Below the pieces are notes generated by a model. It did not search any database. It saw only the letters and a program-made list of their open reading frames with translations, and was not told the origin of the DNA. From the NCBI GenBank assembly GCA_012295275.1, contig CM022679.1, forward strand, positions 8,705,669-8,769,668: a DNA stretch of 64,000 bases. The letters run 5' to 3'. Source of the stretch: Chrysomallon squamiferum (taxonomy: Eukaryota; Mollusca; Gastropoda; Neomphalida; Peltospiridae). Shown here piece by piece: positions 1 to 14,400 of this stretch. Numbering within the stretch: the first letter of the stretch is position 1; every line of letters begins with the position of its first letter. Position numbers and translations under genes: made by a program.

Positions 1-2231
1 AATTCAAATACACGTACATGTAAACACGTCCACACACAACAATAACAAATTTATGTTGTTAATATTTAATTTATTAGCAATTATATCTGTGATGTGTGAA
101 GTATATCAAATAATTTTATATTATATGCACATCATATTATGTTATTAATTTAATAGTTCATATAATGCAAATGCTTTCATTATTATTATTTTAATATGTT
201 TTAAATAGTTTAAAATATTATTTCTTCATACTTTTAATTTATTTGTAAAAAATATTAAGTTTCGTTTACATTAAATCATTTAACTGTACCATTTAAAACA
301 TAATATGAGTTTTTTAAAAATACTACTAATAATAAGATATATCTTTAACATAATAATAGAAAAAAGAAAAAAAGAAATATTAGTAATATGGAATTACAGT
401 CATTGTTAAATAAATAAATAAAATCCAAATGAAAATAAAAACTATAAAAAGTATTTCCCCGTTAAATATAAAATTGAATGTAATTGAATAAAACATTTGT
501 TATACAGCTAAAACGTTAAATTAAACAAATAGAACAAACTGTTATTAAACTGAAACTCTCATGACTAAAACCATATTGAATTTAATTGATAAACAATGAA
601 AGCATTAATAAATCAAATGTGGACAATAATCTAATATTTGTTAATAAAATATAATGAAAATAACATAACAATCTAATGAAATGTTACCTGAAATAAACTA
701 AATGCTTCCTTGGCAACTAGAACTTGTGAAACTTAAACCAACCTTCGACCTTTTACCTTCATATTGGCTCAAAACATTAGACAATGGGGGTTTCGTGCAG
801 CATTTGTTATTATGAATGTCTCCGTGTTAAACTTCCATGACTGTGCATTTTAACTTTTTTATTATGTATCTGTAATATATACTTCTTTGTACTGTAATCC
901 TGCAGTTTATGAGAATAAAATCATTGTCATTGTTTTGTTTTCACGAGTAATTAGCCAACTTAAAGTAACCCATTTAACACAGAACGAGCTGAGTTGTAGG
1001 TTGAATAATAAAAACAAAAAGCATACATACATTAAAAACATTTTTCTTTCTCTTCTCAAAATGATTCTTTCCAATATCATTTTATAATATTAAAAACATT
1101 AAATGTACCAAACTTAGAAGAAAAATATTCCTTTTTTTACCATGACATCAGTGTGTATTGGAAAAAATAAACTAATAATAATAAATAAATGAAAAAGTAA
1201 ATAAAATAATAATAATTTCGAAGACATGGAATAATTAAGGACATGGTTCACAACCAAATCTTTTTAACAATCATAAAGGCTGCTTTCTATAAAAAAAAAT
1301 CAGTAATTTTTTTTATTTTTACTATAATAGGAATAACAGGTACCATTCTGAAAAGACAAAACTATATCAAAGATGTTTGCATACAAAATTCAAGCAGTGA
1401 GAGAGAAAGAACGCTTGAGACAGAGTGCTTAACAGAATCTGCTCACTGGTTGTTATCAATTCAGTCTTATGCCATTCAAAATACAATATGTAAAGAAAAA
1501 TGTATAAATAATATCTTTTCTGACATTTTTGTTCTAGTGCATTAATGATATCAGTCATTTTGGAACAATGAATGCTCCATCCTATTATCTGTAGGCAATG
1601 AACAGTCCCTTGATAAAATTGATAAAAGTTGCACGTGTGCATTTGAACAAAATATTTTTTTTTTCAAAGTTGCTGATACTACAGCTCTATATACTGAATA
1701 TTTATAATGCATATGTCTATCTTGTCAAAATCATTCATAAATGTATCTTTAAAATTAAAAAAACCTGTTTATAATCTGTATGATTACAATGGAAAATAAA
1801 TGTTTTCAATAAAAACAAATTTCAGACTAACTGCACTAGTAACTGTGACAAAAAAGTGTGTGAACTAGACACACAGTGTTGAACATTCATTTTCCTCATT
1901 TTTAAAAAGGAAATAAATATTTCTAAGATGCAGAAATTACTACTTATTCGGACTATTAATGGGTTTATTTTATTAAACATCTTTTTAATAAAATTATATA
2001 TATATGAGTTGCTAATTATACAAGAGTAAATACCTACAAAAATGAATTATGTATATATATGTTTTTGAAAAGCGAATAAATTTAAAACTAATATAAATTA
2101 TTAAATTTAATGGATAGAGAACATTTACAGAAACCGTATTTCCTAAAATCTGACATGCAAACTCTGGCATTACGCATACAAAGCCTCCTCTATGTATGTA
2201 TATTTAAATATCTGTAAGGTATATGGCTACA
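1..2231. other. Duplicated flank: LRRC20 intron-1 copy plus LRRC45 3' flank
   Basis: No gene is seen here. The sequence aligns by eye with 17,943-20,584 and with 31,410-33,558, so the window opens inside a unit of the tandem array. The first few hundred bases match the start of LRRC20 intron 1 as it stands near 44,150, so another copy of LRRC20 exon 1 probably lies just left of the window. The rest is the sequence downstream of an LRRC45 copy. About 350 bases present in the other two units (19,320-19,690 and 32,730-33,080) are missing near 1,310. The conserved short reading frame near 890-1,087 is repeated only because the DNA is repeated. Confidence 0.75.
480..805. repeat. Flank repeat R, array unit 1
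   Basis: A block of about 300 bases recurs at six places in the window (also near 4.1, 4.9, 6.35, 18.5 and 31.9 kb). Its most conserved part reads ACCTGAAATAAA, then TAAATGCTTCC, AACTAGAACTTGTGAAAC, and ends at CATTAGACAATGGGGG. On the minus strand this part ends in TTTCAG/GTAAC, which resembles a splice donor, so it could be an old untranslated exon. No open reading frame runs through it. Confidence 0.7.
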
Positions 2232-3465
2232 TTAGGGACATGAAAAAGGAGGTGCTTTTGCTACATAGTTCACAATGGCTGTCTGAAGAATTTGAGCTCT
2301 CAGGGTTTCTTCATCTCTAATCCTAGCCCATTCACGTTATCGAGTTTTTAAATTCTCTTGCAGACAAGCAATTTCCCTGTCTTTCTCTTCAACCATCTGT
2401 CGATGCTTCAACATTTCATCTGCAGACAACAACAAAAAAAGAAAGAAATAGAAATGTCTGAGTCAGATCATTTGAAAGGATTGAGAAACATTGATATTAA
2501 TTAGATTTTTCTGATACATATTTTATAAATTCTTTTTTTGTTCTTCTGTGTCTTTTCGGGGTTTCTTTTGGTTTTTTTTTTTTTTTTGGTTGTTGTATTT
2601 TTGATAATAATAAACTTGCCTGACACTTCTCTGTCAACCTATGAGAGTTTATTACGAAGTTCCACCTGCATCTGACGCTCACTCTCCAATGAGTTCAGTG
2701 TGGCATTCAGTTCTAATTTAACCTTGTTCACCTCTAATTTAATATTGTTACATTATTCTTTTCAGCCAGAACCTGTATACACAAATAACAGAAAATTAGT
2801 AATCATCTTGCAGCAAAAAAACAAAAGAAAACAAAAACAACACTGATTTAATAAAATACTTTAGTCAATGGAGTGTATGACTCGCTGGCACATGAGCGAA
2901 CTGCCCAAATTCCCAAATACAGGCTAACTAAACAGCTGGGAACTTTTTCGTTTTGTCTGAGTAAAATTTTCGGTAAAGCAGCCCCCATTACCTCCTTTAC
3001 CAAAGAGTCACTTCTCCAAGTAAGTTTTGTATTATTACAATATTAGTATTTATTTATTTATTTGGGATGGGGTGTCAAAATAATTTCACAGAAAATTATT
3101 CAGCAGACGTTATTTCTCCTGGAATGTAATAAATGGAATACTGATTAAAACATAAAATAAATACTTCCTAATCTAGTTAATAAAATGCACTTAAAAATCT
3201 GATTTATTAACAGTACTGTATTTAAAAGTAACACACTCTATGAAAGTAAGTTAGCTGAGTAGATTTCATGGATTCATTGAAATGTAAATACTCTACATAA
3301 TAATACCTGTTCCATTTCCTCCAGCCTTCTCTTCAATGTGAGATTAGAGTTCTTGTGTTGCAGTTCAGAAACCAGTGATGCCTGCTGGTTACAGTGACTC
3401 TCGAGATCATCTTTTGAAATCTGTAAAACTCGAACCTTCTCCTCCAGCTGTTTCTGGCGCTGCTC
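2232..3465 (-). pseudogene. LRRC45: LRRC45 3' fragment, pseudogene (exons 15-17)
   Basis: Three exons of the coiled-coil tail of LRRC45 are recognisable on the minus strand: exon 15 at 3,307-3,465, exon 16 at 2,620-2,772 and exon 17 at 2,232-2,419. Exon 17 carries an in-frame TAA where the intact copies have GAA (after the codons for LKTR). Exon 16 has five extra bases (153 against 148), which shift the frame and bring in a TAG. Exon 15 lacks 15 bases, five codons. Similarity to intron 14 continues to about 3,740 and stops just short of where exon 14 should be, so exons 1-14 are absent. The intron between exons 15 and 16 has a segment at about 2,870-3,000 shared only with the rightmost copy, so this fragment descends from a gene like that one, not from its neighbour at 8.4 kb. 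Confidence 0.9.
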
Positions 3466-4089
3466 CTGTTTCAGTAAGTTTAAAATTTAATTAAATTATC
3501 TAAATTTATTTGTATCTTTGTTTGGTAATTATTAATTTAAATGTGTATTTGTACTTTTAAAAACAAAGTATTTTCATTTCTAAACATCATCAACGCAATT
3601 ATAATTAAATAATTCAAATATTAAAAAAAAAAAAATCATTCTCTGACTTTTATTTTATTTTTTAAAAAGTTAAATAAATAATAATAATAAACCCGTCATA
3701 ATGTCAATTTTATTTTATTTCTTAAAACTAAAAAAAAGAAAAACAACGAAACAAATGCATAAAGCCACTGAAAAATGTGTCAGTTATCACACTATGTTGT
3801 ATAATTTTACTTAACCGTATCTATAAATAACAATACAAAATAATAATGATGATAATGATAATAATAGTAAAAATCATAATAAATATAATAATAATGTTTC
3901 AACAAAAAGAAACAAAATGTTAATTATGTTTTTCCATATCAGTTGTGAAACTGACTGTGACAGATTAAACCAATGTGGCATGTAGCAAAAAGTTCATATT
4001 AAACAAATAGAACCAACAATAAATCATATTATAATGCTCTGTTATTATTATTATTTCATTATTTTGTGTCACCCAAAAATATAAAATGA

Positions 4090-4717
4090 ATCATTAAAGA
4101 AGAAGAAACATTTGTTATGGAAAAATAAATACTGGTATTATTGGATTTCATTCCATGTTTTATTTTTTATTATCATAATTAAACTGTATCCCTACCTTTA
4201 AAGCAATATTGTAATTAACAAACAATGAAAACATTAATAAAGTCAGCGATTCATCTACATTATGTAAATAAAACTTGATAAAAATTACAAAATGAAATGT
4301 TACCTGACATATAATAAATACTTCCTGGTCGATTAGAATGTGTCAAACTGAGACCAACCTTTGACCTTGATACTGGTACAAACCATTAGATAATGGGGGT
4401 GTTGTAATGTTATTCATTTCTTTCCCTCTAAACATTTTGCTGAAAATATATATGAAGGGGGACAGAAATCAAAATTCAAAATGTATATAAAAATACCCCA
4501 TCCAAAAAAACAAAACAAACATTAAATGAGCAAAAATAATAAAGAAATAATAAATAAAACCAAAATTGAAAGAAAAACTATAAAATGTATTCATGTATTG
4601 ACCATGAAATTGAATGTAAATTGATTAAAACATTTTGTTATACAGGTAAAAAGTTAAATTAAACAAACAGAACAACAAATATATAATATAACATTTACCA
4701 TTTTCTACTTCCTTAAA

Positions 4718-4762
<45 letters not shown>

Positions 4763-5987
4763 TTAAAATCAAGTTAAATATACTCTCATCTAAATAAAAA
4801 TAAAATAAGTAAAAATAATAAATAAATAAACATTATTAGCAACTGTGTGAAAATAACACAATTTAAAAAATAATAATAATTTTAAAAGATTTAAAAAACG
4901 ATTTGTTGTGGAAAATGAAGTACTAGTAATATTGGATTACAGTCAATGTTTTTGTTTTGACTGTGAAACAAACTGCTATTAAATGACATTCTCACGATTG
5001 AAATCATATTGAAATTAATTAATAAACAACAAAAGCATTAATAAATCAAACTGGATGATATCTAATATTTGTTAATAAAATGTAATGAAAATAACATGAA
5101 AAAATGAAATGTTACCTGAAATAAAATAAATATTTCCTGATCAACTAGAACTTGTGAAACAAACCGCTGACCTTTTACACTGATATTGGCACAAACCATT
5201 AGATAACAGGGGTATTATGGAATATTTATGGTTTTAATATAAATGAGGGAGAGGGGAAAGGAAAATGATATCCTTACAGATTGTACATACACACATATAC
5301 ACACATACATTTAAAAAAAAATTTTAAATCTATTTAAATATGCCCGAATACGAAGAAAAATTAAATAAATAAAAATATTGAATAAATAAATATTAGCAGC
5401 AACTGTGTGAAAAGAAGATTATTTTTATTAAAGAAGAAAAGATAGAGAAGTATTTTCTAATTGTTTTCCCACCCATACATTTTTTCTGCTGATCAGTTTT
5501 CCATTCAAATCATTTCCCACTATTTCTGAATAATATTATATCTGTGAAATTGAATGCTATTGACTAAACATTTTGTTACTTTTCTCATTTCTGTTTTCTT
5601 CTATTTCACTTTTCACATGTACCTTTTTATATCTGCTATTCAGTTTCATATTCATATTTTCCACCATAGGTATTTTCTATGCTATTTAATGAATGTATAT
5701 AATTTTATATCTTTCAGAAAAAACTAATTGTAAGAAAGTGTAATTAAAAACAAAGAAATGGTAAAAACTGATAGAAGAACGTAGTATAATTTTGTAGCTG
5801 TATAGAATATCAGCAAATATTTATCTTTGTTCAAGGCAAAAATCAACACTTTGAAATATATTACAGGGTCTAAATATAGGTGAAAGGTATTTTAACTATC
5901 TATGTATGGATTAATTTACTTTGATATCTTTTAATAATAAATTGATGATAATTTAAGTTAAATAAAAATAAACATATGTTAATATAA

Positions 5988-6026
<39 letters not shown>

Positions 6027-6029
6027 CAC

Positions 6030-6077
<48 letters not shown>

Positions 6078-6640
6078 GGATTAATAATAAACAAATAAAT
6101 AAACAGTTAGATATTTCCATATTGATTATGAAATTGAATGTAATTGATTAAAACATTCTATTACAGTGGTAAAAAAGTTAAACTAAATAAGTACAGCAAT
6201 AAATATATAATATAATATGTGCCATTTTATACTTCATAATAATAATATTAAAATTTTACATTGAATAAATGATAATAATATTTTTTTTTCTTTTAAAAGA
6301 AAAAGAGAGAAAAATTAAGAGAAAGAAAAAAGATTTGTCGTGGAAAACGAAATATTAGCACTATTCGATTACACTGAATGTTTTTCTTCTTGATTAAAAT
6401 GAAACTCTCCTGACTGATGGCATATTAAAATTAATTAATAACAATGAAAGCATTAACAAATATGATGTGGATAATAATCTAATATTGGTTCATAAAATTT
6501 AATGAAGATAACATATGAAAATTAATTTACCTAAAATAAAATAAATACTTTCTCATCAACTATAACTTCTGAAACTGAAATCAACCTTTGACCTTAGACA
6601 CTGATGTTGGTAGAACCCACTGACAATGTTTTATTATTCT
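4090..6640. repeat. Three diverged tandem copies of flank repeat R
   Basis: Copies lie at about 4,090-4,410, 4,920-5,220 and 6,350-6,640. All are in the same orientation and spaced 0.8-1.4 kb apart. Each ends with the GAAATGTTACCTGAAATAAA-like core, the CAACTAGAACTTGTGAAAC-like segment and a CCATTAGATAATGG-like end. They differ more from one another than the single copies in the three array units do, so this local multiplication looks older. Confidence 0.65.
5988..6076. repeat. Compound microsatellite (ACT)n(AAT)n
   Basis: A pure run of about 12 ACT units is followed by about 15 AAT units. The same ACT-then-AAT compound recurs at 17,514-17,614. Confidence 0.95.
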
Positions 6641-8416
6641 TTTCCAACTGGAATTTAATTTTTATTTATTTATTCTTTTATCCTGGCTGAAATATAAATT
6701 GAGATATTGAACCATTTATCAGTCCTACAGAAATCAAGAGAATTCAGAAAACCGTCCAATTTTGAAATTGTTTTTTGTTTCAGTTTACTCTCATTTTAAT
6801 TTATTAATCTGCCTAAGAAACTATCAGTATATTTTAAGAATTTTCAGTTAATTATTAATGATCCAATAGACACTGCTATAGAAATTTTTAATTTGTTTTT
6901 GTTAAACAGTTTAATAATATATCTTAAATTTAAAGAAAGATTCAGCCTATATCCAGAAATCTAAACCATCTCTGCTCTCAAGTTTGCCAGATAAACCACT
7001 CAGTATCTCTGAATGTAAATAAAAATTAAAAAAACAAAAAAACACAATCTAATCAAACTTCACTAATTTTAAAATAAATAAATAAAAACATAAATAAATA
7101 ATAATAATAATAAATAAATATGTTGTTGAAAATATTTATATTCTGAATGTGAAATACACCTTTGTTCGTGTTTGTACAACTGAGAATGTCTGATACATTT
7201 TACATTCAGCTGAGTGTGACTATAACAATCTTGGGAGATGACAGACTGTAATTTATTGGTTGGATTAGTGCAGAAACACAACAGATCAGAGGATTGATCC
7301 TCTTCATTTCCTAGCCATTATCAAAAACTGCTGCGTGTAATTATGAAAGACCACCGGTGAGCAATCTGTACAAATAAGAATAATAAAGAAAAAAATATAT
7401 AAAAGGAGCTAATTATTGTGGCATTTCTTTTCTTCTTGTTTTATTTATTTTTTCTATTTTTTTATGTTTTTTTATTTTAGTAGTTCTAAACCATTGATGA
7501 AAAATATTGTATTTTTCATTGTTCATTATCTAAGTGACAAAGTATTGTTTTACTGATATTACCAAAGATAGGTTTTTTCCTGGAGGGAAGTGCACTGTGC
7601 ATCAGAGATGGGCTTTTTCGGGTAGGTAATGGTGGTGGTGAGTGTCTTATTTTTTATTTTTTTTATTTAATTTGTTCAAAAACGTTTTGTATTATGTCCA
7701 TTGAATTTGCTAAGTCTATTTCAAAAACAACAAAACATTTTGTTTTAAATTTTTCACTAATATTAAAATAACTGACATTCGAAATAAAATAGTCAATATA
7801 ACTATGGATGTTTGTATTTCCATTCCTTTATTTTGAAAAATATGCTGTTAGTATGTCTATATTATATTGGTAGTCAGGGATTATTTATAGAGTGAAGTAA
7901 TTTAACAAAAAGAGTTATGGGAAGTTCTCTACATTGCAATGACTAGCAATGACTACTAACACAGAATTAGTGTGAACTAGTGAAAAAGTTAACAAAATTG
8001 GAGATGAATAGCATTACATGAATATCATTACAGTAATGATCCTATATTATGGAATGCAAGAAAAGGTAAACCAGATAAATATATGAGACATCCAAATATA
8101 TTTTCATGTAATTCATTTAGTAGCAGAAATATGTTTATATTAAAAAGGTTATGTTTGTTAATAAGAACTATATCTCAAAGAGTATGTCTTCCACGTTAAA
8201 CTTCCACGTATGTGCATTTTAATTTTGTTATTATGTACAAATATATTTTTGAAAAGAAATTAACACTAACATAAATTAGTAAACTTAACGGATATATAAC
8301 ATTTACAGAATTTCCTTATTTCCTAAATTCTGACACAGTACATGCAAACTCTGGCTTCGTGCATACAAAGCCTCCTCTGTGTATGCATTTAAATGTCTGT
8401 AAAGTGTATGGCTCCG

Positions 8417-11400
8417 TTAGGTACATGAAAAAGGAGGTATTCTTCTTAAATAGTTGTCAATGGCTGTCTGAAGATCCTGAACTCTCAGCCTTTCTTCACG
8501 TCTAATCGTATCCACTTCAAGTTCTCGAGCTTTTAGTTTTTCTTGCAGACAAGCAATTTCCCTGTCTTTCTCTTCAACTATCTGCCGATGCTTCATCTTT
8601 TTATCTGCAGACAGGAAAAAAAATTAAATAAAAATCAAATAAATATCTCTGAATCGGGTATCATTTGAAAGGATTGAGAGACACTGATATTGATACAGAC
8701 CTGTATTCTTTTAATTTTGCTCCGTTATATCAATCTGATAAATAGATTGCCAGGCCAGATTTAAAAAAAAGTAAAGTTAGAGGTTATACTGTATATTGTA
8801 TAAAAATTACACATCTTACTTATCGGAAATAATAATTTAAATATTTGTTATATATGCATTACACAATGTATTATGTGCTTTCTCTCGGCTGTATGAATTG
8901 CAACAATATTGTTATATGAAGAACTTGGCAGTAACAGACGTGTAGTCATTAAATTGAGTCTGGAAAATACTTATTTATTGTTGGAGGAAAATTTGGAGGA
9001 AAATGCAAAATGAAATCTGAAATACTAATTATTTTAACTGAATTTCTTTTTTTATAAGAAGTACTGAACTGTCTTGCTTTTAAATGCTTTTGGTTTTGTC
9101 TTCCTTTTCTTCATTCATTTTTCTAAAAATAAAGATTTCAGTTAGTTTTTTCTGTTTCAAATTTTTCAATTTCTTTTTTGTTAGTCTTCATTGTTTAGTG
9201 GGGTCTTTTTTCCCTTATTTATTCTACTTTTTCATTTTTTAAAAATCTTCTTATTTTGGATAGTAATAAACTTGCCTGACGCTTCTCTGTCAACCTTTGA
9301 GAGTTGATTACGAAGTTCATCCTGCATCTGACGCTCACTGTCCAGTCTGATCAATGTGGCGTTCAGTTCCAGTTTAACCTTGTTCACCTCCGCTATTGTT
9401 ACGTTGTGCTTTTCAGCCAGCTCCTGTATACACAAATAACAGATAATTAGTCATCATTTTACAGCAGAAAAAAACAAAACAATGTCTACTTTATTCAATG
9501 GACTATATGAATCAAGATAATTTTTGCATTATTACAATATTAGCAAGTATTTAATTGGGATGGGGTGTCAAAATAATTTCACAGAAAATTATTTAGCAGA
9601 CGTTATTTCTCCTGGAATGTAATAAATGGAATACTGATTAAAAAATAAAATAGATACTTCCTAATCTAGTTAATAAAATGCACTTAAAAATCTGATTTAT
9701 TAACAGTACTGTATTTAAAGGTAATACATTTTATTAAAGTAAGTTAGCAGAGTAGATTTCAAGGATTCATTGAAATGTAAATACTCTACATAATAATACC
9801 TGTCCCATTTCCTCCAGCCTTCTCTTCAGTGTGCCAATCTCCAGAGTGAGATTAGAGTTCTTGTGTTGCAGTTCAGAAACCAGTAATGCCTGCTGGTTAC
9901 AGTGACTCTCGAGATCATCTTTTGAAATCTGTAAAACTCGAACCTTCTCCTCCAGCTGTTTCTGGCGCTGCTCCTGTTTCAGAAAGTTTAAAATTTAATT
10001 AAATTATCTAAATGTATTTGGTTGTTTGTTTGGTCATTATTAATTTTAATCTGTATTTGTACTTTTGAAAACAATGTATTTTCTTTTGTAAACATCATTA
10101 ATGCAATTATAATAAAATAATTCAAATATTTCAAAAAAGAAAAAATCATACTGTGACTTTTATTTTATTTTTTGAATAGTATAAAAACAAAAAATCCAAT
10201 CGTAATGCCAATTTTATTTTATTTCTTAAAACTAAAAAAAAAAAAAAAAAAAACAACCTCCTTAGTCTTGATTTTCTGTTTGGCTTGCGCCAGCTGTTCA
10301 TCAGCTGCCATTTTCTCAGACACTAGAGTTGCTTTCAGTCGACTGATCTCTTCACCTAGTTCCAGTTGGTGCTGCTCCAACTTGTGTATTCTATCACGCA
10401 GCGCCTTTTCCAATTCAGCAGCTTCTTCTTTGATTCGATCAATCTACAATTACTTTTACGATTAATACTAGTATTAATTATTATAACTGTCAGTTACATT
10501 CAGACCAATGAGAGCAACCCACTCATACAGATGTGTACATGTATTTTGTATAGCATGTGTACACACATTTTGTAGCAACTTATATATAGATTAATGCACA
10601 CAGACACTCTTACTCTCTGGACAATCAACAAAATGTTTGAATATTTAAAGCAATCTTTAAAGAACTAGATTTACTCATCATTTATCTAGTACCTCAAATG
10701 TTCAGACATTCTACAAGCTGCCTTAATGCTGACATTAACTATAACAAGTTTAGAAATCAGATAATTTTCAATTTTGTTATCTATTATTCTAATATATATA
10801 ATTTATAACAAAATTCCTAAAACAAACTAAAACATTATAAATACATTTTTCTGACATACATACAGGTAATGAAATTTACCTGTAAGCTCTTTTTGTTTAT
10901 TTTTAAAGCAACATGTGAAATGTTTACCTCTTTCTGTTTATACTTTTCCATGTCTTGAATTGTTTCTTTCTGACGCATTCGTTCCTGCCGAATTCTTTCT
11001 GTAATAGAAACAACATTCATAATAAAACATTATATAATTTCTGGGTTTGTTTTCATACTTACTTCATTTCAAACCAGGATTAATGTTTTAATGTAGAAAA
11101 TTAATTAATGAGTTTAGAATTATTATAATGGCTATCAAAATATTTTTTCATTTTATATTAATAAATTCTACTTGTCATAAACCCACAAAAGACAGCAAAT
11201 TGTTGTTATGAATTGATTGAAAGAAACGAAATTCTGCAATTTAAGGCCTTATGGGACAAATGACGATACTGTAATCATAAGGAAAGATTAACACATACAG
11301 AAAGTCATAACCCTCATTGTTGACCAATTGTTGAAAATTTGATAACAAAGTTTCCATCTCACTAACCGATATAATCTCCTTCAGCAATAAGACATTAATG

Positions 11401-14400
11401 AACTTGATATCTCACTGATTATTCAGGTCTTTGGTGATGTCATTGTAGTGATGTATATAAGATTTTTGCAAACAAAAACATTAAGCAGTGAAAAGCCTAA
11501 TAAACATATTTTTCTTAAGTTGCACTCCAGATAAAAAATTTTACTTGATGATCAAATTTATTAAGGGAACTGAACATTGAAAATGTCCCTACATACCATC
11601 ACACTGAGATGGTTTGAGTTTCAGTTCGGCCTGAAGAAGTGTCAATTGTTCTTTCAGATCATAAATTTCTTCTTGCTGGTTCTTGCATTTCGTATCCAGA
11701 TCTTCACACTGCAACAATGAATATTATATCAAAAATAATTGATAATAACTAATGAACTAGGTATTATATTATGGAAAAGATTAGATTGTTCACTCAATTC
11801 ATTGTGATATGCTTAACAATGATGAAGTTAAGTTATTTTTATTATCCTTCAAGAGTTTTGTTTGTTACAGGGACCCAATACTTTTTAATAATAGAGTAGG
11901 ACAATAACACAGCAAAACTGTTACTGGTATATTTACCAACATAATTATTACATTAAACCCTTTTTAAAGTTATTTTAAAGACATATTTAATTTAATTTGT
12001 CCTTTACTGAATACTTCTTAAATGTTATGATAGTAAACAAACCATAGTTTTTATATGAAAAATTAAGAGCATTAACCTAATTAAAGTGAAATAAACTGAA
12101 TATGTCTAATAATGTTTTACCTTGATTCGAAGCTGTTTGTTTTTATCATTACTCTCAGACAACTCTCTCTGTAGTTTCATTTCCTCTGTGACTCTGTTCT
12201 GAAATAATGTGTAACTCAAATTTCAAATCTTTCCACTAAAATCAAAACATAATAATTTTGTTTTAGTCACGAAGGCAAACTACCAAAGACAGCAGCGTTT
12301 GTCTTATAATTATTAACTAACAGGATGTTAATTCTGTGTTCCTATCAAAGCAATATTATTGACTGTGATCACATGAAATAAAAGAAGTTAAACTCTAAGA
12401 TAATTTTTATATACTGAATTTATGGATGGAAAATTCATGTCTGAAAAAATCAACTGTTTCACCTCTTTCACTCTTTCTGCTAATTTGTGTTTTAAACAAG
12501 CTATAAGTGAGTCCTGGTCACGAAGTCTATGTTCAGCTAACTCCAACTCTGATTCTGTCATAGACAATCTGTAAAACAGTAAATATTACTGAAATAAAAT
12601 ATTAAATACTTCATCTAATTAAAACAAATCATATTTATTATAATGAAAAAATAAAAAATAAAATAAAATAAAAATAACACAGAAAGAATACACATAACAT
12701 CTGCCTCCATAAAGTCCAATAATGAAAACAAAATCACAAGGAACAGCAAATACATTGATTTAATAAACGTTTTGCTGCTAACTGTCAGAAAAACCTGTTG
12801 TAACGGGTTTTCTGAGTATTTGTATTAAAGTGTGTTGTGTCATGAAAACAAAACATTTAATTTTAACTAACTTAGCAGCAACAGAATAGAAGTCTCTTTT
12901 CCTTTCTTCCAGAGCTTCCTGTAGCTTTGACATCTTCTGGGCTGAAGATCTGAAAACAACAACAACAACAACAAAATTAAATTCTGTTTAAGAAAATTTC
13001 CACAATTCATTCTTCATAATAAATTAAGAGAAAACTTGGTTTACCTATTTATCAATTTCAAATTAAATATTTGACTTTTTGTCACCAAATTATTCTCAAA
13101 AAATTCAACATTATATCTGGTATTTATTGTTTTCAACAATGGCTTATCAAATTGATTGTTAGGTGAATGATATTTCCTGAGATAAAACACTAGTGAATTA
13201 TGGCAGCAGATATGCTTTCTAAACTCTGGTCTCAGTCACAAGAGTATTTCAGTATTAAAAAATATTATTTCATTTTACCTTTTTTCCCTGCGTAGATCTT
13301 CTTGACAATCAATGGTATTTATGAAATCACATATCTGAAAATAAAAACACAAGATTACAATAATTAATTTATGTACATAGACATAATAACAAAGGCACTC
13401 TATGCTTCTGTATAATGCAAATAAACTAAGGGAATATATGGAGGCATCTGCAACTGTTCTAAAACATATTCCCTTCCCTTTTATTAAATATATAGAAAGT
13501 GCCTCAAAGATGGCGTAGAATGAATCTATATACATCCTGAGTTTTAAACTTTTCTCAGAGGTGGACTGCAGAAACCCAACACTTAGGCATAATGCTAAAC
13601 ATTTTCTGGATACCACTGTAATAATGCTTTAGTAAAGGAAGAGACAAAATTTTGACAAATCATATGTTCACAGAAAAAAATACTATCCGCTCAGAAATCT
13701 TTTAATAAGAAACACTTGTAATAAAGATTTATGATGAATTATTAAATTTAAAAAAAGAAAGATTCATAAAATACAGTTGAAGGTTTTCTTTCTTTCTTTT
13801 TTTTTTTTTTTGGTTATGGCTTTTTCATGTAACAGTAAATAAAAAATTGCAGACACTTGTGTACATTTTCACGAAGCTATACCTTCGGATCCCACTTCTT
13901 GCAATACGAGTTGACGGAAAGTCCATGACAAATTTCCCTTATTGCTGAAGAAAATTTTTTTTAAAATTGTTGTTGAAATTGTTTTTCAAATTTAATATAA
14001 ACTGAAATATTAATATTAACTTGGGATGAACATTTATATACAAACAAACATACAAACACAAACACACAAATAAATAATATATAATATACATATTGCACTG
14101 AAACAAAAGTTTGTAACATTTTTCAATAGGTGGTGTTTAAGGACGTAATTTTGTTTCATATCACATATTCTGAAAGGTAAACAAAATGGCACAAAATATA
14201 TGGCTGATTAAATCTACGTACAGATATCTCTACAATGTCTTTAATTCCACTTGAAAAATGCTATGAACATTTGTTCCAACCCAGTAAAACTAATGTATAT
14301 ATACAAATATTAAATTTTAAATTAAATTTCAAAAGGTTAATGTGTGATTTTGTTTGTTTTAACTTAATCATTTTCCACGTGCTTTTCTGTTAACCTGTCT

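Larger units (their letters stand above)
3466..8416. other. Repeat-rich filler between pseudogene and LRRC45 copy A
   Basis: No exon was recognised in these 5 kb. The first 270 bases continue LRRC45 intron 14. From about 3,740 to 6,650 the sequence is built from three diverged copies of flank repeat R, separated by AT-rich and microsatellite DNA. From 6,650 to about 8,170 I see only AT-rich single-copy sequence. The last 240 bases (from about 8,180) match the 3' flank seen before exon 17 in the other units. The segment explains why unit 1 is about 4.5 kb longer than units 2 and 3. Confidence 0.6.

Noticed and set aside
887-1087. Short frame repeated at 18,846 and 32,303
   Set aside because: It has no ATG start, differs in length among copies and lies in duplicated flanking DNA; repetition alone explains its conservation.
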